The position numbers were made by a program, and so were the translations under genes. A DNA stretch of 64,000 bases from Streptomyces natalensis ATCC 27448 (lineage in GTDB: Bacteria > Actinomycetota > Actinomycetes > Streptomycetales > Streptomycetaceae), in contig NZ_JRKI01000002.1 of NCBI RefSeq assembly GCF_000935125.1, positions 62,001 through 126,000 on the forward strand, written 5' to 3'. Each line of letters begins with the position of its first letter. The first letter of the stretch is position 1. Below, piece after piece: positions 33,106-41,235 of this stretch. Below the pieces are notes generated by a model. That model saw only the letters and a list, made by a program, of their open reading frames with translations. It was not told the origin of the DNA and ran no database searches.

Positions 33106-33153
33106 GGCGGTTCGGAGCCGCGGCCGTTCGGATCCGGGGCCGTTCGGATCCGC
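33106..33153. repeat. three 16-bp tandem repeats between convergent genes
   Basis: Units at 33106-33121, 33122-33137 and 33138-33153 share GGCCGTTCGGATCCG. CGGATCCG is self-complementary. Located in the 82-bp gap between the sigma factor and amidohydrolase stops. Confidence 0.75.
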
Positions 33154-33181
33154 GACCGCCCGGAAAGGCGCACAACTGCCC

Positions 33182-33967
33182 TCACAGGCCCAGCAGTTCC
33201 GCGAGAGTGCCGCCGAGAACACGGTCGCGCAGCGGACCCGGGCCCGTAACGCGTTCGACGGTGGCGCGGGCGAGGACCGGGTCGCCGTAGGGCGCGTCGG
33301 AGCCGAAGAGGGTGCGGTCGGGAAGCTCCCTGAGGGCCAGTCGTACGGCGAAGATGACGTGTGCCGTCGACAGTTCCAGGTACATGTTCGGGACGTCCCG
33401 GGCCAGCTCGATGGCCGTCAGCCAGTTCAGTCCGCCGAGTTGGCTGACCACGACGGGGACGGTCGGATGGCGGCGCGCGAGGGCGGCCAGCGTCGCCAGG
33501 TCGCCCGCCGTCGTCGGCGCGAAGCCGTGGACGACGACCGGCAACCCGCCATGGTCGGCGGCCGCCCGCAGAACCGGCTCGATGCGGCCCGCCTCGCCCG
33601 GCGGCGGGGTCAGCTCACCGATGCCGCGAAAGCCCCGGCCGACGACCTCCCGCTCGACGTCCGCCGCGATCTGCTGCGCCGGCAGGCCCAGGCGGACCTT
33701 GCCGAAGCCGATGAACCGGTCGGGGTGCGCCGCGCACGCCGCGGCCAGTTCCCGCCACGCGGCCTCGTAGCCGTCCGCACCCTCGGCACGTCCGCCGACC
33801 GTCTCCTCCAGCACGCTCATCTCGCGCCGGAACGAGGCAAGATCGGTGGCCCGCTCGGGATGCGGCCGGGTGCCGAAGAGCACGGCGCGGTCGACTCCCG
33901 CCTCGTCCAGCAGGGCGAGGTGGCTGCGTACGGGATCGTGGACATGGCTGTGCGCATCGATGATCAA
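33182..33967 (-). CDS. metal-dependent amidohydrolase (amidohydrolase_2 family)
   Basis: A protein of 261 residues. IIDAHSHVHDP at the N-terminus gives the HxH metal ligands, VVVHGF a third His and LFGSDAPYGDP the catalytic Asp, a TIM-barrel decarboxylase/hydrolase layout as in ACMSD-like enzymes. TTG 33967 with AGGGG 7 nt upstream is the likely start, since the HxH must be complete. Upstream lie hexamer repeats and a MerR-type promoter. Probably controlled by the divergent MerR regulator. Substrate unknown. Confidence 0.82.
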   Translation of the reverse strand: MIIDAHSHVHDPVRSHLALLDEAGVDRAVLFGTRPHPERATDLASFRREMSVLEETVGGRAEGADGYEAAWRELAAACAAHPDRFIGFGKVRLGLPAQQIAADVEREVVGRGFRGIGELTPPPGEAGRIEPVLRAAADHGGLPVVVHGFAPTTAGDLATLAALARRHPTVPVVVSQLGGLNWLTAIELARDVPNMYLELSTAHVIFAVRLALRELPDRTLFGSDAPYGDPVLARATVERVTGPGPLRDRVLGGTLAELLGL

Positions 33968-33987
33968 TGGAATCCCCTGGTCATGAA

Positions 33988-34049
33988 CCGTGACCGTGCC
34001 CGTGACGGTGACGGTGACGGCTGTGGTGACGGCTGTGGTGACGGCGGCG
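33988..34049 (-). repeat. hexamer/12-bp tandem repeats in the amidohydrolase leader
   Basis: Repeated GTGACG/GTGACC hexamers change into three 12-bp units GTGACGGCTGTG (34014-34049). They lie between the MerR-type promoter and the TTG start of the minus-strand gene. Confidence 0.8.
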
Positions 34050-34079
34050 GAATGCGGCCGCGGAGCCCAGTGTTGAGGG

Positions 34080-34100
34080 TTGACACCATGCCAAGGTCAA
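34080..34100. promoter_or_regulatory. MerR-type operator between the amidohydrolase and MerR genes
   Basis: TTGAC at 34080 and GTCAA at 34096 form an inverted repeat. On the minus strand TTGACC at 34100-34095 begins a long-spacer promoter of the kind remodelled by MerR proteins. Confidence 0.65.
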
Positions 34101-34131
34101 GCGACCGGAGAGACGAGGACCGGGGGCGGGG

Positions 34132-34491
34132 ATGACGATGCTGATCGGACAGTTGGCCGGGCGCACCGGGACCAGCGAGCGGCTGCTGCGGTACTACGAG
34201 CGCGTCGGCCTGCTCACCGCGAACCGCCGCGCCAACGGCTACCGCGACTACGACGAGGCCGCCGTACAGACGGTCGGCCAGATCCGTGCCCTGCTGGCGG
34301 CCGGGCTGTCCACCACCCTGATCCGCCAGGTACTGCCGTGCGGCCTCGCGGACGGCTCGCTGCGCCCGTGCCCGGGGGTGCTGGACGCCCTCCGCGCGCA
34401 GCTCGCCCACCTCGACCAGCGCGCGGACGAGCTGACGCGGGCCCGCCAGACCCTGCGACGGGCGATCGCGACGACGGAGCGGGGGAAGTGA
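34132..34491 (+). CDS. MerR-family transcriptional regulator
   Basis: A protein of 119 residues. Winged helix LIGQLAGRTGTSERLLRYYE, then RVGLLTANRRANGYRDYDEAAV, followed by a coiled-coil dimerisation helix (ALRAQLAHLDQRADELTRAR). The C-terminal effector part is minimal. Two Cys (CGL and PCPG) lie between wing and coiled coil, possibly a sensing site. ATG 34132 or 34138; spacing does not decide. It most likely regulates itself and the divergent amidohydrolase gene. Confidence 0.88.
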   Translation: MTMLIGQLAGRTGTSERLLRYYERVGLLTANRRANGYRDYDEAAVQTVGQIRALLAAGLSTTLIRQVLPCGLADGSLRPCPGVLDALRAQLAHLDQRADELTRARQTLRRAIATTERGK

Positions 34492-34493
34492 CG

Positions 34494-34524
34494 ACGGCCC
34501 CCGTGAGTGGTTCACGGGGGCCGT
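34494..34524. terminator. terminator between the MerR and DUF397 genes
   Basis: A perfect 13-bp stem ACGGCCCCCGTGA with a 5-nt loop, 2 nt after the MerR stop; works in both directions. Confidence 0.82.
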
Positions 34525-34549
34525 GCGGTGTGCGGACGCGCAATTGCCG

Positions 34550-34771
34550 TCAGGCGCCCGGCAGTTCGGCGCCCTTCACGGCGGTGACGAACGCCGACCA
34601 GCTGGCGGCCGGGAAGACGAGCGCCGGGCCGTGCGGGTCCTTGCTGTCGCGGACGGGGACGAGACCGGGGAGGTCGTCGAGGACCTCCAGGCAATTGGCG
34701 CCGTCGGGGTTGCTGTAGCTGCTCTTGCGCCACGTGGCGAAGCTCAGGTCAATCCTCTTGCTGCGCTTCAT
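34550..34771 (-). CDS. DUF397 protein
   Basis: A protein of 73 residues (LSFATWRKSSYSNPDGANCLEV, LVPVRDSKDPHGPALVFPAASW). Classic short DUF397 member. Its start lies inside the end of the HTH regulator gene (23-nt overlap), so the two are translationally coupled. Confidence 0.93.
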   Translation of the reverse strand: MKRSKRIDLSFATWRKSSYSNPDGANCLEVLDDLPGLVPVRDSKDPHGPALVFPAASWSAFVTAVKGAELPGA

Positions 34772-35606
34772 CTCTATAGCCCCTTGCCGCCTCCTCGATC
34801 AGGGCCAGGGACGCCTCGGGCGGCAATGCGGCGGCCCTCAGCAGATCGTACGACCTTCGATGATCCGTCACGAGCGGTGGATAGTCGATGGATTCTCCGT
34901 TGAAAGTGCCTTCGACCCAGATCAGCGGTGGGGCATCCGCGAACGTCATCACCCGCACTTCGCTCCCCATCATGAGTGGGTGACCGAAGGTTGTGCTCGG
35001 GAGGATCTGTACAACGCTGCGCGTGGACCGGATCACTTCGGCGATGTGCTCCAGTTGCTCGGCCATGAGACTGGCGGGGAGTAGCGGCTTGCGGATCAGG
35101 TCCTCAGACAGGATTCCCCAGTACGCGGGCCGATCCTTGCGCTTCCAGAGCTTCGCGCGCTCTATCCGCGCACGGACCTTCTGTTCGGCATCCTGAGGGT
35201 CCTCCCACGGTTTCGCGACCCGGATGAGTTCGCGGATGTACGCCTCGGTTTGGAGCAGCCCCGGGATGACGGACGGGGCCCATTCCTCGATCGTCGTCGC
35301 CTGCTTCTCCAGGTCAGGAATATCCGCGAAGTACGCCGGATGCCCGGCCCGCCGCGCCTTCGCCGCCGTTTCACAGTGCCGCTTGAAGAACCCGTTCGTC
35401 TTCAGCACCTTGTCGCAATGGAGCGCCAGGTCCATCGGCATCCCTCGCTCGCCCCGCTCAATCTGGCTGAGCAACGAGATGCCACGGAAGCTGCCTTCCG
35501 CTAACTGTTCGAGCGTCAGGCCCGCTTCCTCCCGCAGGTAGCGCAACTCGGCGCCGTAGAAGCAGGGGACACTCGCCGACGCGTCGGGTTCCTTTCGAGG
35601 GGGCAT
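34749..35606 (-). CDS. XRE-family HTH regulator with DUF5753
   Basis: A protein of 285 residues. HTH domain FYGAELRYLREEAGLTLEQLAE with SLLSQIERGERG, then DUF5753 (EEWAPSVIPGLLQTEAYIREL ... VVQILPSTTFGHPLMMGSEVRVMTF ... WVEGTFNGESIDYPP). It forms the second regulator/DUF397 pair in the window, but without a linked ATPase gene. It starts at ATG 35606 and is divergent from two small genes across a 116-bp gap with a long inverted repeat. Confidence 0.92.
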   Translation of the reverse strand: MPPRKEPDASASVPCFYGAELRYLREEAGLTLEQLAEGSFRGISLLSQIERGERGMPMDLALHCDKVLKTNGFFKRHCETAAKARRAGHPAYFADIPDLEKQATTIEEWAPSVIPGLLQTEAYIRELIRVAKPWEDPQDAEQKVRARIERAKLWKRKDRPAYWGILSEDLIRKPLLPASLMAEQLEHIAEVIRSTRSVVQILPSTTFGHPLMMGSEVRVMTFADAPPLIWVEGTFNGESIDYPPLVTDHRRSYDLLRAAALPPEASLALIEEAARGYRDEAQQED

Positions 35607-35662
35607 GGATCACCGCCACTTTCGGGGCTTGCTTTGTGCAACCCAACTGACTTCCACGCTAG

Positions 35663-35703
35663 GCGCTGTGACACCACGCTGTAGGGGATTCGTCACATAG
35701 CGC
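35663..35703. promoter_or_regulatory. long interrupted palindrome between the HTH gene and small genes
   Basis: GCGCT-GTGAC at 35663-35672 is mirrored by GTCAC-AT-AGCGC at 35692-35703, around a 19-nt centre; the right arm carries two extra bases. Candidate operator for the HTH regulator. Confidence 0.6.
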
Positions 35704-35722
35704 ACAGGAAGGCGTACCCCGC

Positions 35723-35938
35723 ATGCCCGACCACCACGACGACGTATACGAGAGCACCGAGGCGCTCCACGCCGCGCTCCAGGACAACGGCATCACACTG
35801 CCGTCGCTCGGTATCGACCTGCCGAGCCTTGCGGGCAGCTACGGCATCCCGCTCGTCGCCCTCGGTAACTGCAATGCGGCCACCGCCCGCAAACTGGCCG
35901 AGGCGCTCCGTAAGGCTGCGGAGAAAAAGGCGAGTTGA
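35723..35938 (+). CDS. small hypothetical protein divergent from the HTH regulator
   Basis: A protein of 71 residues, not recognised. It starts acidic (MPDHHDDVYESTEALHAALQ), has a Leu/Pro middle (LPSLGIDLPSLAGSYGIPLV) and ends in an amphipathic helix (ATARKLAEALRKAAEKKAS). AGGAAGG precedes the ATG. Similar small genes often sit opposite DUF5753 regulators in streptomycetes, so it is probably a member of the module. Confidence 0.75.
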   Translation: MPDHHDDVYESTEALHAALQDNGITLPSLGIDLPSLAGSYGIPLVALGNCNAATARKLAEALRKAAEKKAS

Positions 35939-35942
35939 CGAC

Positions 35943-36173
35943 GTGAGCGACCGTGTCCGGACGACCTCCGAACCCCTGCCGCCGCCCCCGCGCCGCCGCC
36001 TCGTGCACCTACGCCGCGTCCCATCGGCCCTCCGGCTGATGTGCGGCGCGGACGCCCGCACCGTACGGCCGTACGTCCTCACCGGCGGGGAATGGGACGC
36101 GCGGCGCCAGGAGCTGGCGGAGCACGTTCGGCGGCTCAACAGGTGGTCGTCGAGCGGGGGCGGGCGCGTCTGA
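35943..36173 (+). CDS. small hypothetical basic protein
   Basis: A protein of 76 residues, Arg- and Pro-rich, starting from GTG 35943, 4 nt after the preceding gene. Contains GADARTVRPYVLTGGEWDAR and ends RRLNRWSSSGGGRV. Tight spacing supports co-transcription with the 71-residue gene. Function unknown. Confidence 0.6.
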   Translation: MSDRVRTTSEPLPPPPRRRLVHLRRVPSALRLMCGADARTVRPYVLTGGEWDARRQELAEHVRRLNRWSSSGGGRV

Positions 36174-36256
36174 CGACCAGGCGCAGGTCGCAGTGTGCCC
36201 GAGCGGGCGGCACGCCACGGCCGCGGCGGCCGCCGCCCCTCGGCTGAGCCCGGTCG

Positions 36257-36922
36257 TCAGCTGCTCGCGCTGGCCAGCGACAGCTTGGCGGCGAAGGCGA
36301 GGAACGCCGCGCCGGCGCCCGCCGACAGGCCCGCGGTGAGCTTGCGGCGACGGCGGAAGGTGGCCGCCAGGTACGTACCGCTGAAGATCAGGACCGTGAG
36401 GTACGTGAAGCTGAAGAGCTGGGCCCAGGCGCCGAGGGTGACGAAGGACAGGACCGGGTGGGCGTAGGACGGGTCGACGAACTGCACGAAGAAGGAGATG
36501 AAGAAGAGGATCGCCTTCGGGTTCAGGAGGCTGATCACCAGCGCGCGGCGGTAGGGGCGTTCGACCGTTTCCTTCGGGGCCGCGGGCTTGCCGGACCGCT
36601 CCGCGCGCCGGGTCTCGCGGCCGCGCCACAGGGACCAGGCGCCCCGCAGCATGCCGAACGCCAGCCAGGTCAGATAGCCCGCGCCGGCGAATTTCACAAG
36701 GGCGAAGAGGACCGGGGTGGTCTGGAGGAGCGAGGCCACGCCGCCGGCCGACAGGGTCATCAGGACGGTGTCGCCGCACAGCACGCCGAGCGCGGCGCGG
36801 TAGGCGGTGCGCGGGCCGCGGCGGGCGGCGACGGAGACGACGTAGAGCGAATTCGGACCGGGGAGAAGGATGATCAGCGCGAGGCCCACCAGGTAGGTGG
36901 ACAGATCGGTTATTCCCAGCAT
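36257..36922 (-). CDS. LysE/RhtB-family amino-acid exporter
   Basis: A protein of 221 residues with about six membrane helices. LIILLPGPNSLYVVSVAARRGPRTAYRAALGVLCGDTVL near the N-terminus is the family signature (PGPN), and NPKAILFFISFFVQFV is the second. Exports amino acids such as leucine, threonine or homoserine lactone-like compounds. The segment at about 105-120 is a charged cytoplasmic loop. Divergent from tipA; may be a tipA-independent neighbour. Confidence 0.87.
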   Translation of the reverse strand: MLGITDLSTYLVGLALIILLPGPNSLYVVSVAARRGPRTAYRAALGVLCGDTVLMTLSAGGVASLLQTTPVLFALVKFAGAGYLTWLAFGMLRGAWSLWRGRETRRAERSGKPAAPKETVERPYRRALVISLLNPKAILFFISFFVQFVDPSYAHPVLSFVTLGAWAQLFSFTYLTVLIFSGTYLAATFRRRRKLTAGLSAGAGAAFLAFAAKLSLASASS

Positions 36923-36979
36923 GGGCGGAAGGATCTCACCGCCCGTGTCGCCGGTTCACCGCAATTCCAGAATCCGGAC

Positions 36980-37010
36980 TTGCACCTCACGCGGCGTGAG
37001 GACACATCGT
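36980..37010 (+). promoter_or_regulatory. tipA promoter with TipA operator
   Basis: TTGCAC (36980-36985), a 19-nt spacer and CATCGT (37005-37010). The spacer holds the 17-bp palindrome CCTCACGC-G-GCGTGAGG. This is the known layout of the thiostrepton-inducible ptipA promoter, with the long spacer typical of MerR activators. Confidence 0.88.
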
Positions 37011-37037
37011 GGAGTGCGTACCGAGAAGGGAGCGGAA

Positions 37038-37796
37038 GTGAGCTATTCGGTAGGGCAGGTCGCGGCGTTCGCCAACGTGACGGTGCGCACCTTGCACCAC
37101 TACGACGAGATCGGGCTGCTCCAGCCCGGCGAACGCAGCCATGCGGGCCACCGGCGTTACGGCGACGAGGACCTGGACCGGCTCCAGCAGATCCTGTTCT
37201 ACCGGGAGCTCGGCTTCCCGCTCGACGAGGTCGCGGCCCTGCTCGACGACCCGGACGCGGACCCGCGGGAACACCTGCGGCGCCAGCACGACCTGCTGGC
37301 CGCCCGGATCGAGAAGCTGAAGCGGATGGCCGCGGCCGTCGAACACGCCATGGAGGCACGCAAGATGGGCATCAATCTCACGCCCGAGGAGAAGTTCGAG
37401 GTCTTCGGGGACTTCGACCCCGATGTCTACGAGGAGGAGGTCAGGGAGCGCTGGGGTCATACCGACGCGTACAAGGCGTCGCAGCGGGCGGCGGCCTCGT
37501 ACACGAAGGAGGACTGGCAGCGGCTGAAGGAGGGATTCGACGCCATCCACCAGAAGATGGCCGATCTGCTGGCGCAGGGTGTGGCGGCGGACTCCGAGGC
37601 GGCGATGGACGTGGCCGAGGAACACCGGCGGTTCATCAGCGGCGGCTACTACGACTGCTCGTACGAGATGCACACGGGGCTGGGGGAGATGTATGTGGCC
37701 GATGAGCGGTTCACGGCGACGTACGAGGCGATCCGGCCGGGGCTTGCCGTGTACATGAGGGATGCGATGCTCGCCAACGCCGTACGGAATACCTGA
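37038..37796 (+). CDS. tipA: MerR-family multidrug-recognition regulator TipA (TipAL; internal TipAS)
   Basis: A protein of 252 residues. Residues 1-75 form the MerR winged helix (YSVGQVAAFANVTVRTLHHYDEIGLL); then a coiled coil. From Met110 (ATG 37365, with GGAGG 8 nt upstream) the drug-binding TipAS domain can be made alone (143 residues). TipAL activates its own promoter when thiopeptides such as thiostrepton bind. In the protein I remember from S. lividans, Cys214 (105 of TipAS) attaches the antibiotic. Here the aligned residue is Gly (EMHTGLGEMY, codon 37677-37679). Cys207 is kept. Covalent capture is therefore in doubt. Confidence 0.92.
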   Translation: MSYSVGQVAAFANVTVRTLHHYDEIGLLQPGERSHAGHRRYGDEDLDRLQQILFYRELGFPLDEVAALLDDPDADPREHLRRQHDLLAARIEKLKRMAAAVEHAMEARKMGINLTPEEKFEVFGDFDPDVYEEEVRERWGHTDAYKASQRAAASYTKEDWQRLKEGFDAIHQKMADLLAQGVAADSEAAMDVAEEHRRFISGGYYDCSYEMHTGLGEMYVADERFTATYEAIRPGLAVYMRDAMLANAVRNT

Positions 37797-37826
37797 CGGT
37801 CGTACGCGACGCGGTGGGTGCGGGGG

Positions 37827-38195
37827 TCAGCTCATGGGGGCCAGGACGACGGCCGTCCCGTAGGCGCACACCTCCGTGCCCACGTCCGCGGCCTCCGTGA
37901 CGTCGAAGCGGAACATCAGCACCCCGTTCGCGCCGCGGGAACGGGCCTGTTCCACGAGCCGGTCCATGGCCTGGTTGCGGGTCTCGACGAGGGTTTTGGT
38001 CAGGCCCCGCAGCTCGCCGCCGATCATGGACTTCAGGCCGGCGCCGATCTGGCTGCCGAGGTGGCGGGAGCGCACGGTGAGGCCGAAGACCTCGCCGATG
38101 ACGCGTTCCACATGAAAGCCCGGGACGTCGTTGGTGGTGACCACCATGACGTCGGCCTGGGACGGCTGCCCGCCGCCGTATTCCTCGATGCCCAT
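37827..38195 (-). CDS. YbjQ/UPF0145 heavy-metal-binding-domain protein
   Basis: A protein of 122 residues. VVTTNDVPGFHVERVIGEVFGLTVRSRHLGSQI and NGVLMFRFDV identify the UPF0145 fold, a pentamer-forming protein of unclear role. Convergent with tipA over a 30-bp gap. Confidence 0.9.
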   Translation of the reverse strand: MGIEEYGGGQPSQADVMVVTTNDVPGFHVERVIGEVFGLTVRSRHLGSQIGAGLKSMIGGELRGLTKTLVETRNQAMDRLVEQARSRGANGVLMFRFDVTEAADVGTEVCAYGTAVVLAPMS

Positions 38196-38434
38196 ATGGG
38201 GACCTCCCTGCGGTCGCGCCTGCGCTCGGGCCTGTGGTCAGGATCACCCGGGGCGCAGGGCGCTGCCAGCCGGAGGGTCGTACGGGGCCGTACGGGGTCG
38301 TCCCGCGGCGTGACGGGAACCGTGGCCGGCCGCCCGGCGTTGATAGCTTTGGGCCGCACACAGCGCCTGCATCCCCGTCGCACCCCGTGTCGCACCGCAT
38401 GATCCGGCGCCCTCGACCCTGGAGCCTTCACCCC

Positions 38435-39154
38435 GTGAATACTCTCGCGCTCGGCCCTCAATGGCTGGACCCGGACTATCTGATCTCCACCTTCGGCCTG
38501 ATCGGCGTCCTGGTCATCGTCTTCGCGGAGTCGGGCCTGCTGATCGGCTTCTTCCTGCCGGGTGACGCCCTGCTGTTCACCACGGGGCTGCTGGTGACGA
38601 CGAATGCGATCCATGCGCCGCTGTGGGCGGTGTGCGGGCTCGTCCTGCTGGCCGCGGTCCTCGGCGACCAGGTGGGCTACCTCTTCGGCCGCAAGGTGGG
38701 GCCCTCGCTGTTCAAGCGCCCCGATTCGCGCCTGTTCAAGCAGGAAAACGTCGAGAAAGCGCATGAATTCTTCGAGAAGTACGGGCCCAAGTCGCTGATC
38801 CTCGCCCGCTTCGTGCCGATCGTGCGGACCTTCACGCCGATCATCGCGGGCGTGAGCCGGATGAACTACCGCTCCTTCCTCACCTTCAACTTCGTCGGCG
38901 GCGCGCTGTGGGGTGTGGGCGTGACGGTGCTGGGCTCCCTGCTCGGCAACATCCCGTTCGTCCACAAGAACATCGAGGCCATCCTGATCGCGATCGTGCT
39001 GATCTCCGTGATCCCGATCGCGATCGAGTTCCTGCGGGCCCGCAGCAAGGCCAAGAAGGAGGCCGCGGCCGGGGTGCCCGCCGCGCAGCGCCCCCTCGCC
39101 GACCGGCCCCAGCCCGCCGCCGACGGCCGCCGGGGGCGGCACGCCAAGCGGTAG
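38435..39154 (+). CDS. DedA-family membrane protein
   Basis: A protein of 239 residues with about five membrane segments. FAESGLLIGFFLPGDALLF, GDQVGYLFGRKVGPSLF and LARFVPIVRTFTPIIAGVSRMNYRSF are DedA (SNARE-associated/VTT) signatures, including the conserved Arg in RFxPxxR. The family recycles lipid carriers across the membrane and supports envelope homeostasis. GTG 38435 is chosen because the coding pattern and membrane start fit; an ATG at 38399 is possible. The C-terminus is basic and Ala-rich. Confidence 0.88.
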   Translation: MNTLALGPQWLDPDYLISTFGLIGVLVIVFAESGLLIGFFLPGDALLFTTGLLVTTNAIHAPLWAVCGLVLLAAVLGDQVGYLFGRKVGPSLFKRPDSRLFKQENVEKAHEFFEKYGPKSLILARFVPIVRTFTPIIAGVSRMNYRSFLTFNFVGGALWGVGVTVLGSLLGNIPFVHKNIEAILIAIVLISVIPIAIEFLRARSKAKKEAAAGVPAAQRPLADRPQPAADGRRGRHAKR

Positions 39155-39287
39155 ACGCCCCCGAACGGCCCGCCCAACGGACCGCCCACCGCGGCCGACA
39201 CCCACCCTCCCGTGTGCTGCCCGCCCACCGCATCAGGCATTGTGTCCCTGACGGTGGGCCGGAGGCGTGGACGAGGAGCGAGGACAA

Positions 39288-41036
39288 GTGGCGGTGGACC
39301 CACAGCGCGGCCAGCGCGGCAGCGGTGGCTCGGGCAGCAACGGCGGCGGTGGCCCTGCGGACCAGGGCGCGGGCGAGGACCGTAAACCGCAGTCGGACGA
39401 GGCGCACAGCGCCTTCACACCGCCGCTGGGAGTGCCGTATCCGCCGGTCCCGGAGGAGGAGCACCCGACCTCGGAATTCGCGCTGCCGCAGGGGCTGAGG
39501 CCGGAGCCGCCGGCCGAGCAGGAGGGGTCGGCGTTCGCTCCGCCGGGCAGCACGACCGGGCAGACCCCGCTGCCGGTCGGCGCGACCGCGATGAGCGCCT
39601 TCACCCCGCCGCACGGGATACCCGTCATCCGCCTCACCAAGGAGGCGCCCTGGCAGGACCGGATGCGCACCATGCTGCGGATGCCGGTCCACGAGCGGCC
39701 GGTGCCCGAGCGCATCGAGCGGGGCGGCGAGGAGACCGGCCCGGCCATTCCCCGCGTGCTCGACCTGACGCTGCGTATCGGCGAGATCCTGCTGGCCGGC
39801 GGCGAGGGCGCGGAGGACGTCGAGGCCGCGATGTTCGGCGTGGCGCATGCGTACGGACTGGAGCGGGTCGAGCCGACCGTCACCTTCACCCTGCTGTCGA
39901 TCTCGTACCAGCCCTCGCTGGTGGACGATCCGCTCACGGCCAGCCGGACGGTGCGGCGCCGGGGCGTCGACTACAACCGGCTGTCGGCGGTCTTCCGGCT
40001 CGTCGACGACATCACCTCCGAGGGCATCACCCTGGAGGAGGCCTACCGCGGCCTGGCCGAGATCCGCCGTAACCGCCACCCGTACCCGAGCTGGGCGCTG
40101 ACGCTGTCCTCCGGGCTGCTGTCCGGCGCCGCCTCGATGCTCGTCGGCGGCGGGGCGCTGGTGTTCGTCGCGGCCGCGGTGGGCTCGATGCTGGGCGACC
40201 GGCTGGCGTGGCTGGCGTCCGGGCGCGGGCTGCCGGAGTTCTACCAGTTCGTCGTCGCGGCGATGCCGCCCGCGGCGGTCGGCCTGGCCTTCGGGCTGGC
40301 GCACTCCACCGTCTCGGCGTCCGCCGCGATCACCGGTGGGCTGTTCGCGCTGATCCCGGGGCGGGCGCTGGTCGCCGGCGTCCAGGACGGCCTGACCGGC
40401 TACTACATCACCGCCTCCGCGCGTCTGCTGGAAGTCGGCTATCTGGTCGTCGGCATCGTCGTCGGCGTGCTGTCGGTGCTCTACATCGGACTCCAGCTCA
40501 ACCCCGCCCTCAAGCACCTCAACCCCGAGCAGTCGTTCTCGCTCTACAACCAGCCGCCGGTGCAGATCATGGCGTCGATGCTGCTGGCGCTGGCGTTCTG
40601 TGTGCTGCTTCAGCAAGAACGTCACACCGTGGCGTTCGCGACGATAAACGGCGGCGTCGCCTGGGTCGTCTACGGCGCCCTCGCGGTGACCGCCCACTTC
40701 AACGAGGTGCCCGCCACGGCCATCGCCGCCGGGCTCGTCGGCCTCTTCGGCCAGCTGCTGTCCCGTTACCGCTACGCCTCCGCGCTGCCGTACGTCACCG
40801 CGGCCATCGGCCCGCTGCTGCCCGGTAGCGCGACCTACTTCGGGCTGCTGAATTTCGCCCAGGGCCATCTGATCGACGGCTTCTCGAAGCTGATCAAGGC
40901 CGCTTCGCTGGCGCTGGCCATCGCCGTCGGCGTGAACCTCGGAAGCGAGGTGGCGCGGCTGTTCCTGCGGGCCCCGAAGGAGCGGGAGGAGCCGAGCGGC
41001 GGCCGCCGGGCGGCGAAGCGGACCCGCGGCTTCTAG
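39288..41036 (+). CDS. ThrE-like threonine/serine exporter
   Basis: A protein of 582 residues. A disordered Gly/Pro-rich N-terminus (about 1-140) leads into the cytosolic ThrE domain (DLTLRIGEILLAGGEGAEDVEAAM) and about ten membrane helices covering DUF1212 and DUF3815. Exports threonine or serine by proton exchange in Corynebacterium; here by homology. GTG 39288 follows a GAGGA motif and is preferred to GTG 39267. Ends with a basic tail after the last helix. Confidence 0.85.
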   Translation: MAVDPQRGQRGSGGSGSNGGGGPADQGAGEDRKPQSDEAHSAFTPPLGVPYPPVPEEEHPTSEFALPQGLRPEPPAEQEGSAFAPPGSTTGQTPLPVGATAMSAFTPPHGIPVIRLTKEAPWQDRMRTMLRMPVHERPVPERIERGGEETGPAIPRVLDLTLRIGEILLAGGEGAEDVEAAMFGVAHAYGLERVEPTVTFTLLSISYQPSLVDDPLTASRTVRRRGVDYNRLSAVFRLVDDITSEGITLEEAYRGLAEIRRNRHPYPSWALTLSSGLLSGAASMLVGGGALVFVAAAVGSMLGDRLAWLASGRGLPEFYQFVVAAMPPAAVGLAFGLAHSTVSASAAITGGLFALIPGRALVAGVQDGLTGYYITASARLLEVGYLVVGIVVGVLSVLYIGLQLNPALKHLNPEQSFSLYNQPPVQIMASMLLALAFCVLLQQERHTVAFATINGGVAWVVYGALAVTAHFNEVPATAIAAGLVGLFGQLLSRYRYASALPYVTAAIGPLLPGSATYFGLLNFAQGHLIDGFSKLIKAASLALAIAVGVNLGSEVARLFLRAPKEREEPSGGRRAAKRTRGF

Positions 41037-41077
41037 AGGCGGACCCGCGGCCGCCGGACGGCTCCGGAACACGAATG

Positions 41078-41108
41078 ACGGGCGGCACCCCGACACGGTG
41101 CCGCCCGT
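41078..41108 (+). terminator. terminator after the ThrE-like gene
   Basis: A 12-bp perfect stem (ACGGGCGGCACC) with a 7-nt loop, 42 nt after the stop codon. Confidence 0.8.
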
Positions 41109-41235
41109 TCGCATGATTTTCCGACGTCAATTTCGTACGGCATGACCCACGAAACCGTTGTACGGAAAACGGAGCGCGCAGGCGGGCGCACGACGGCCCG
41201 GAAACCGCCGCACGCCTCGCCTGTCGGCTATCGGC

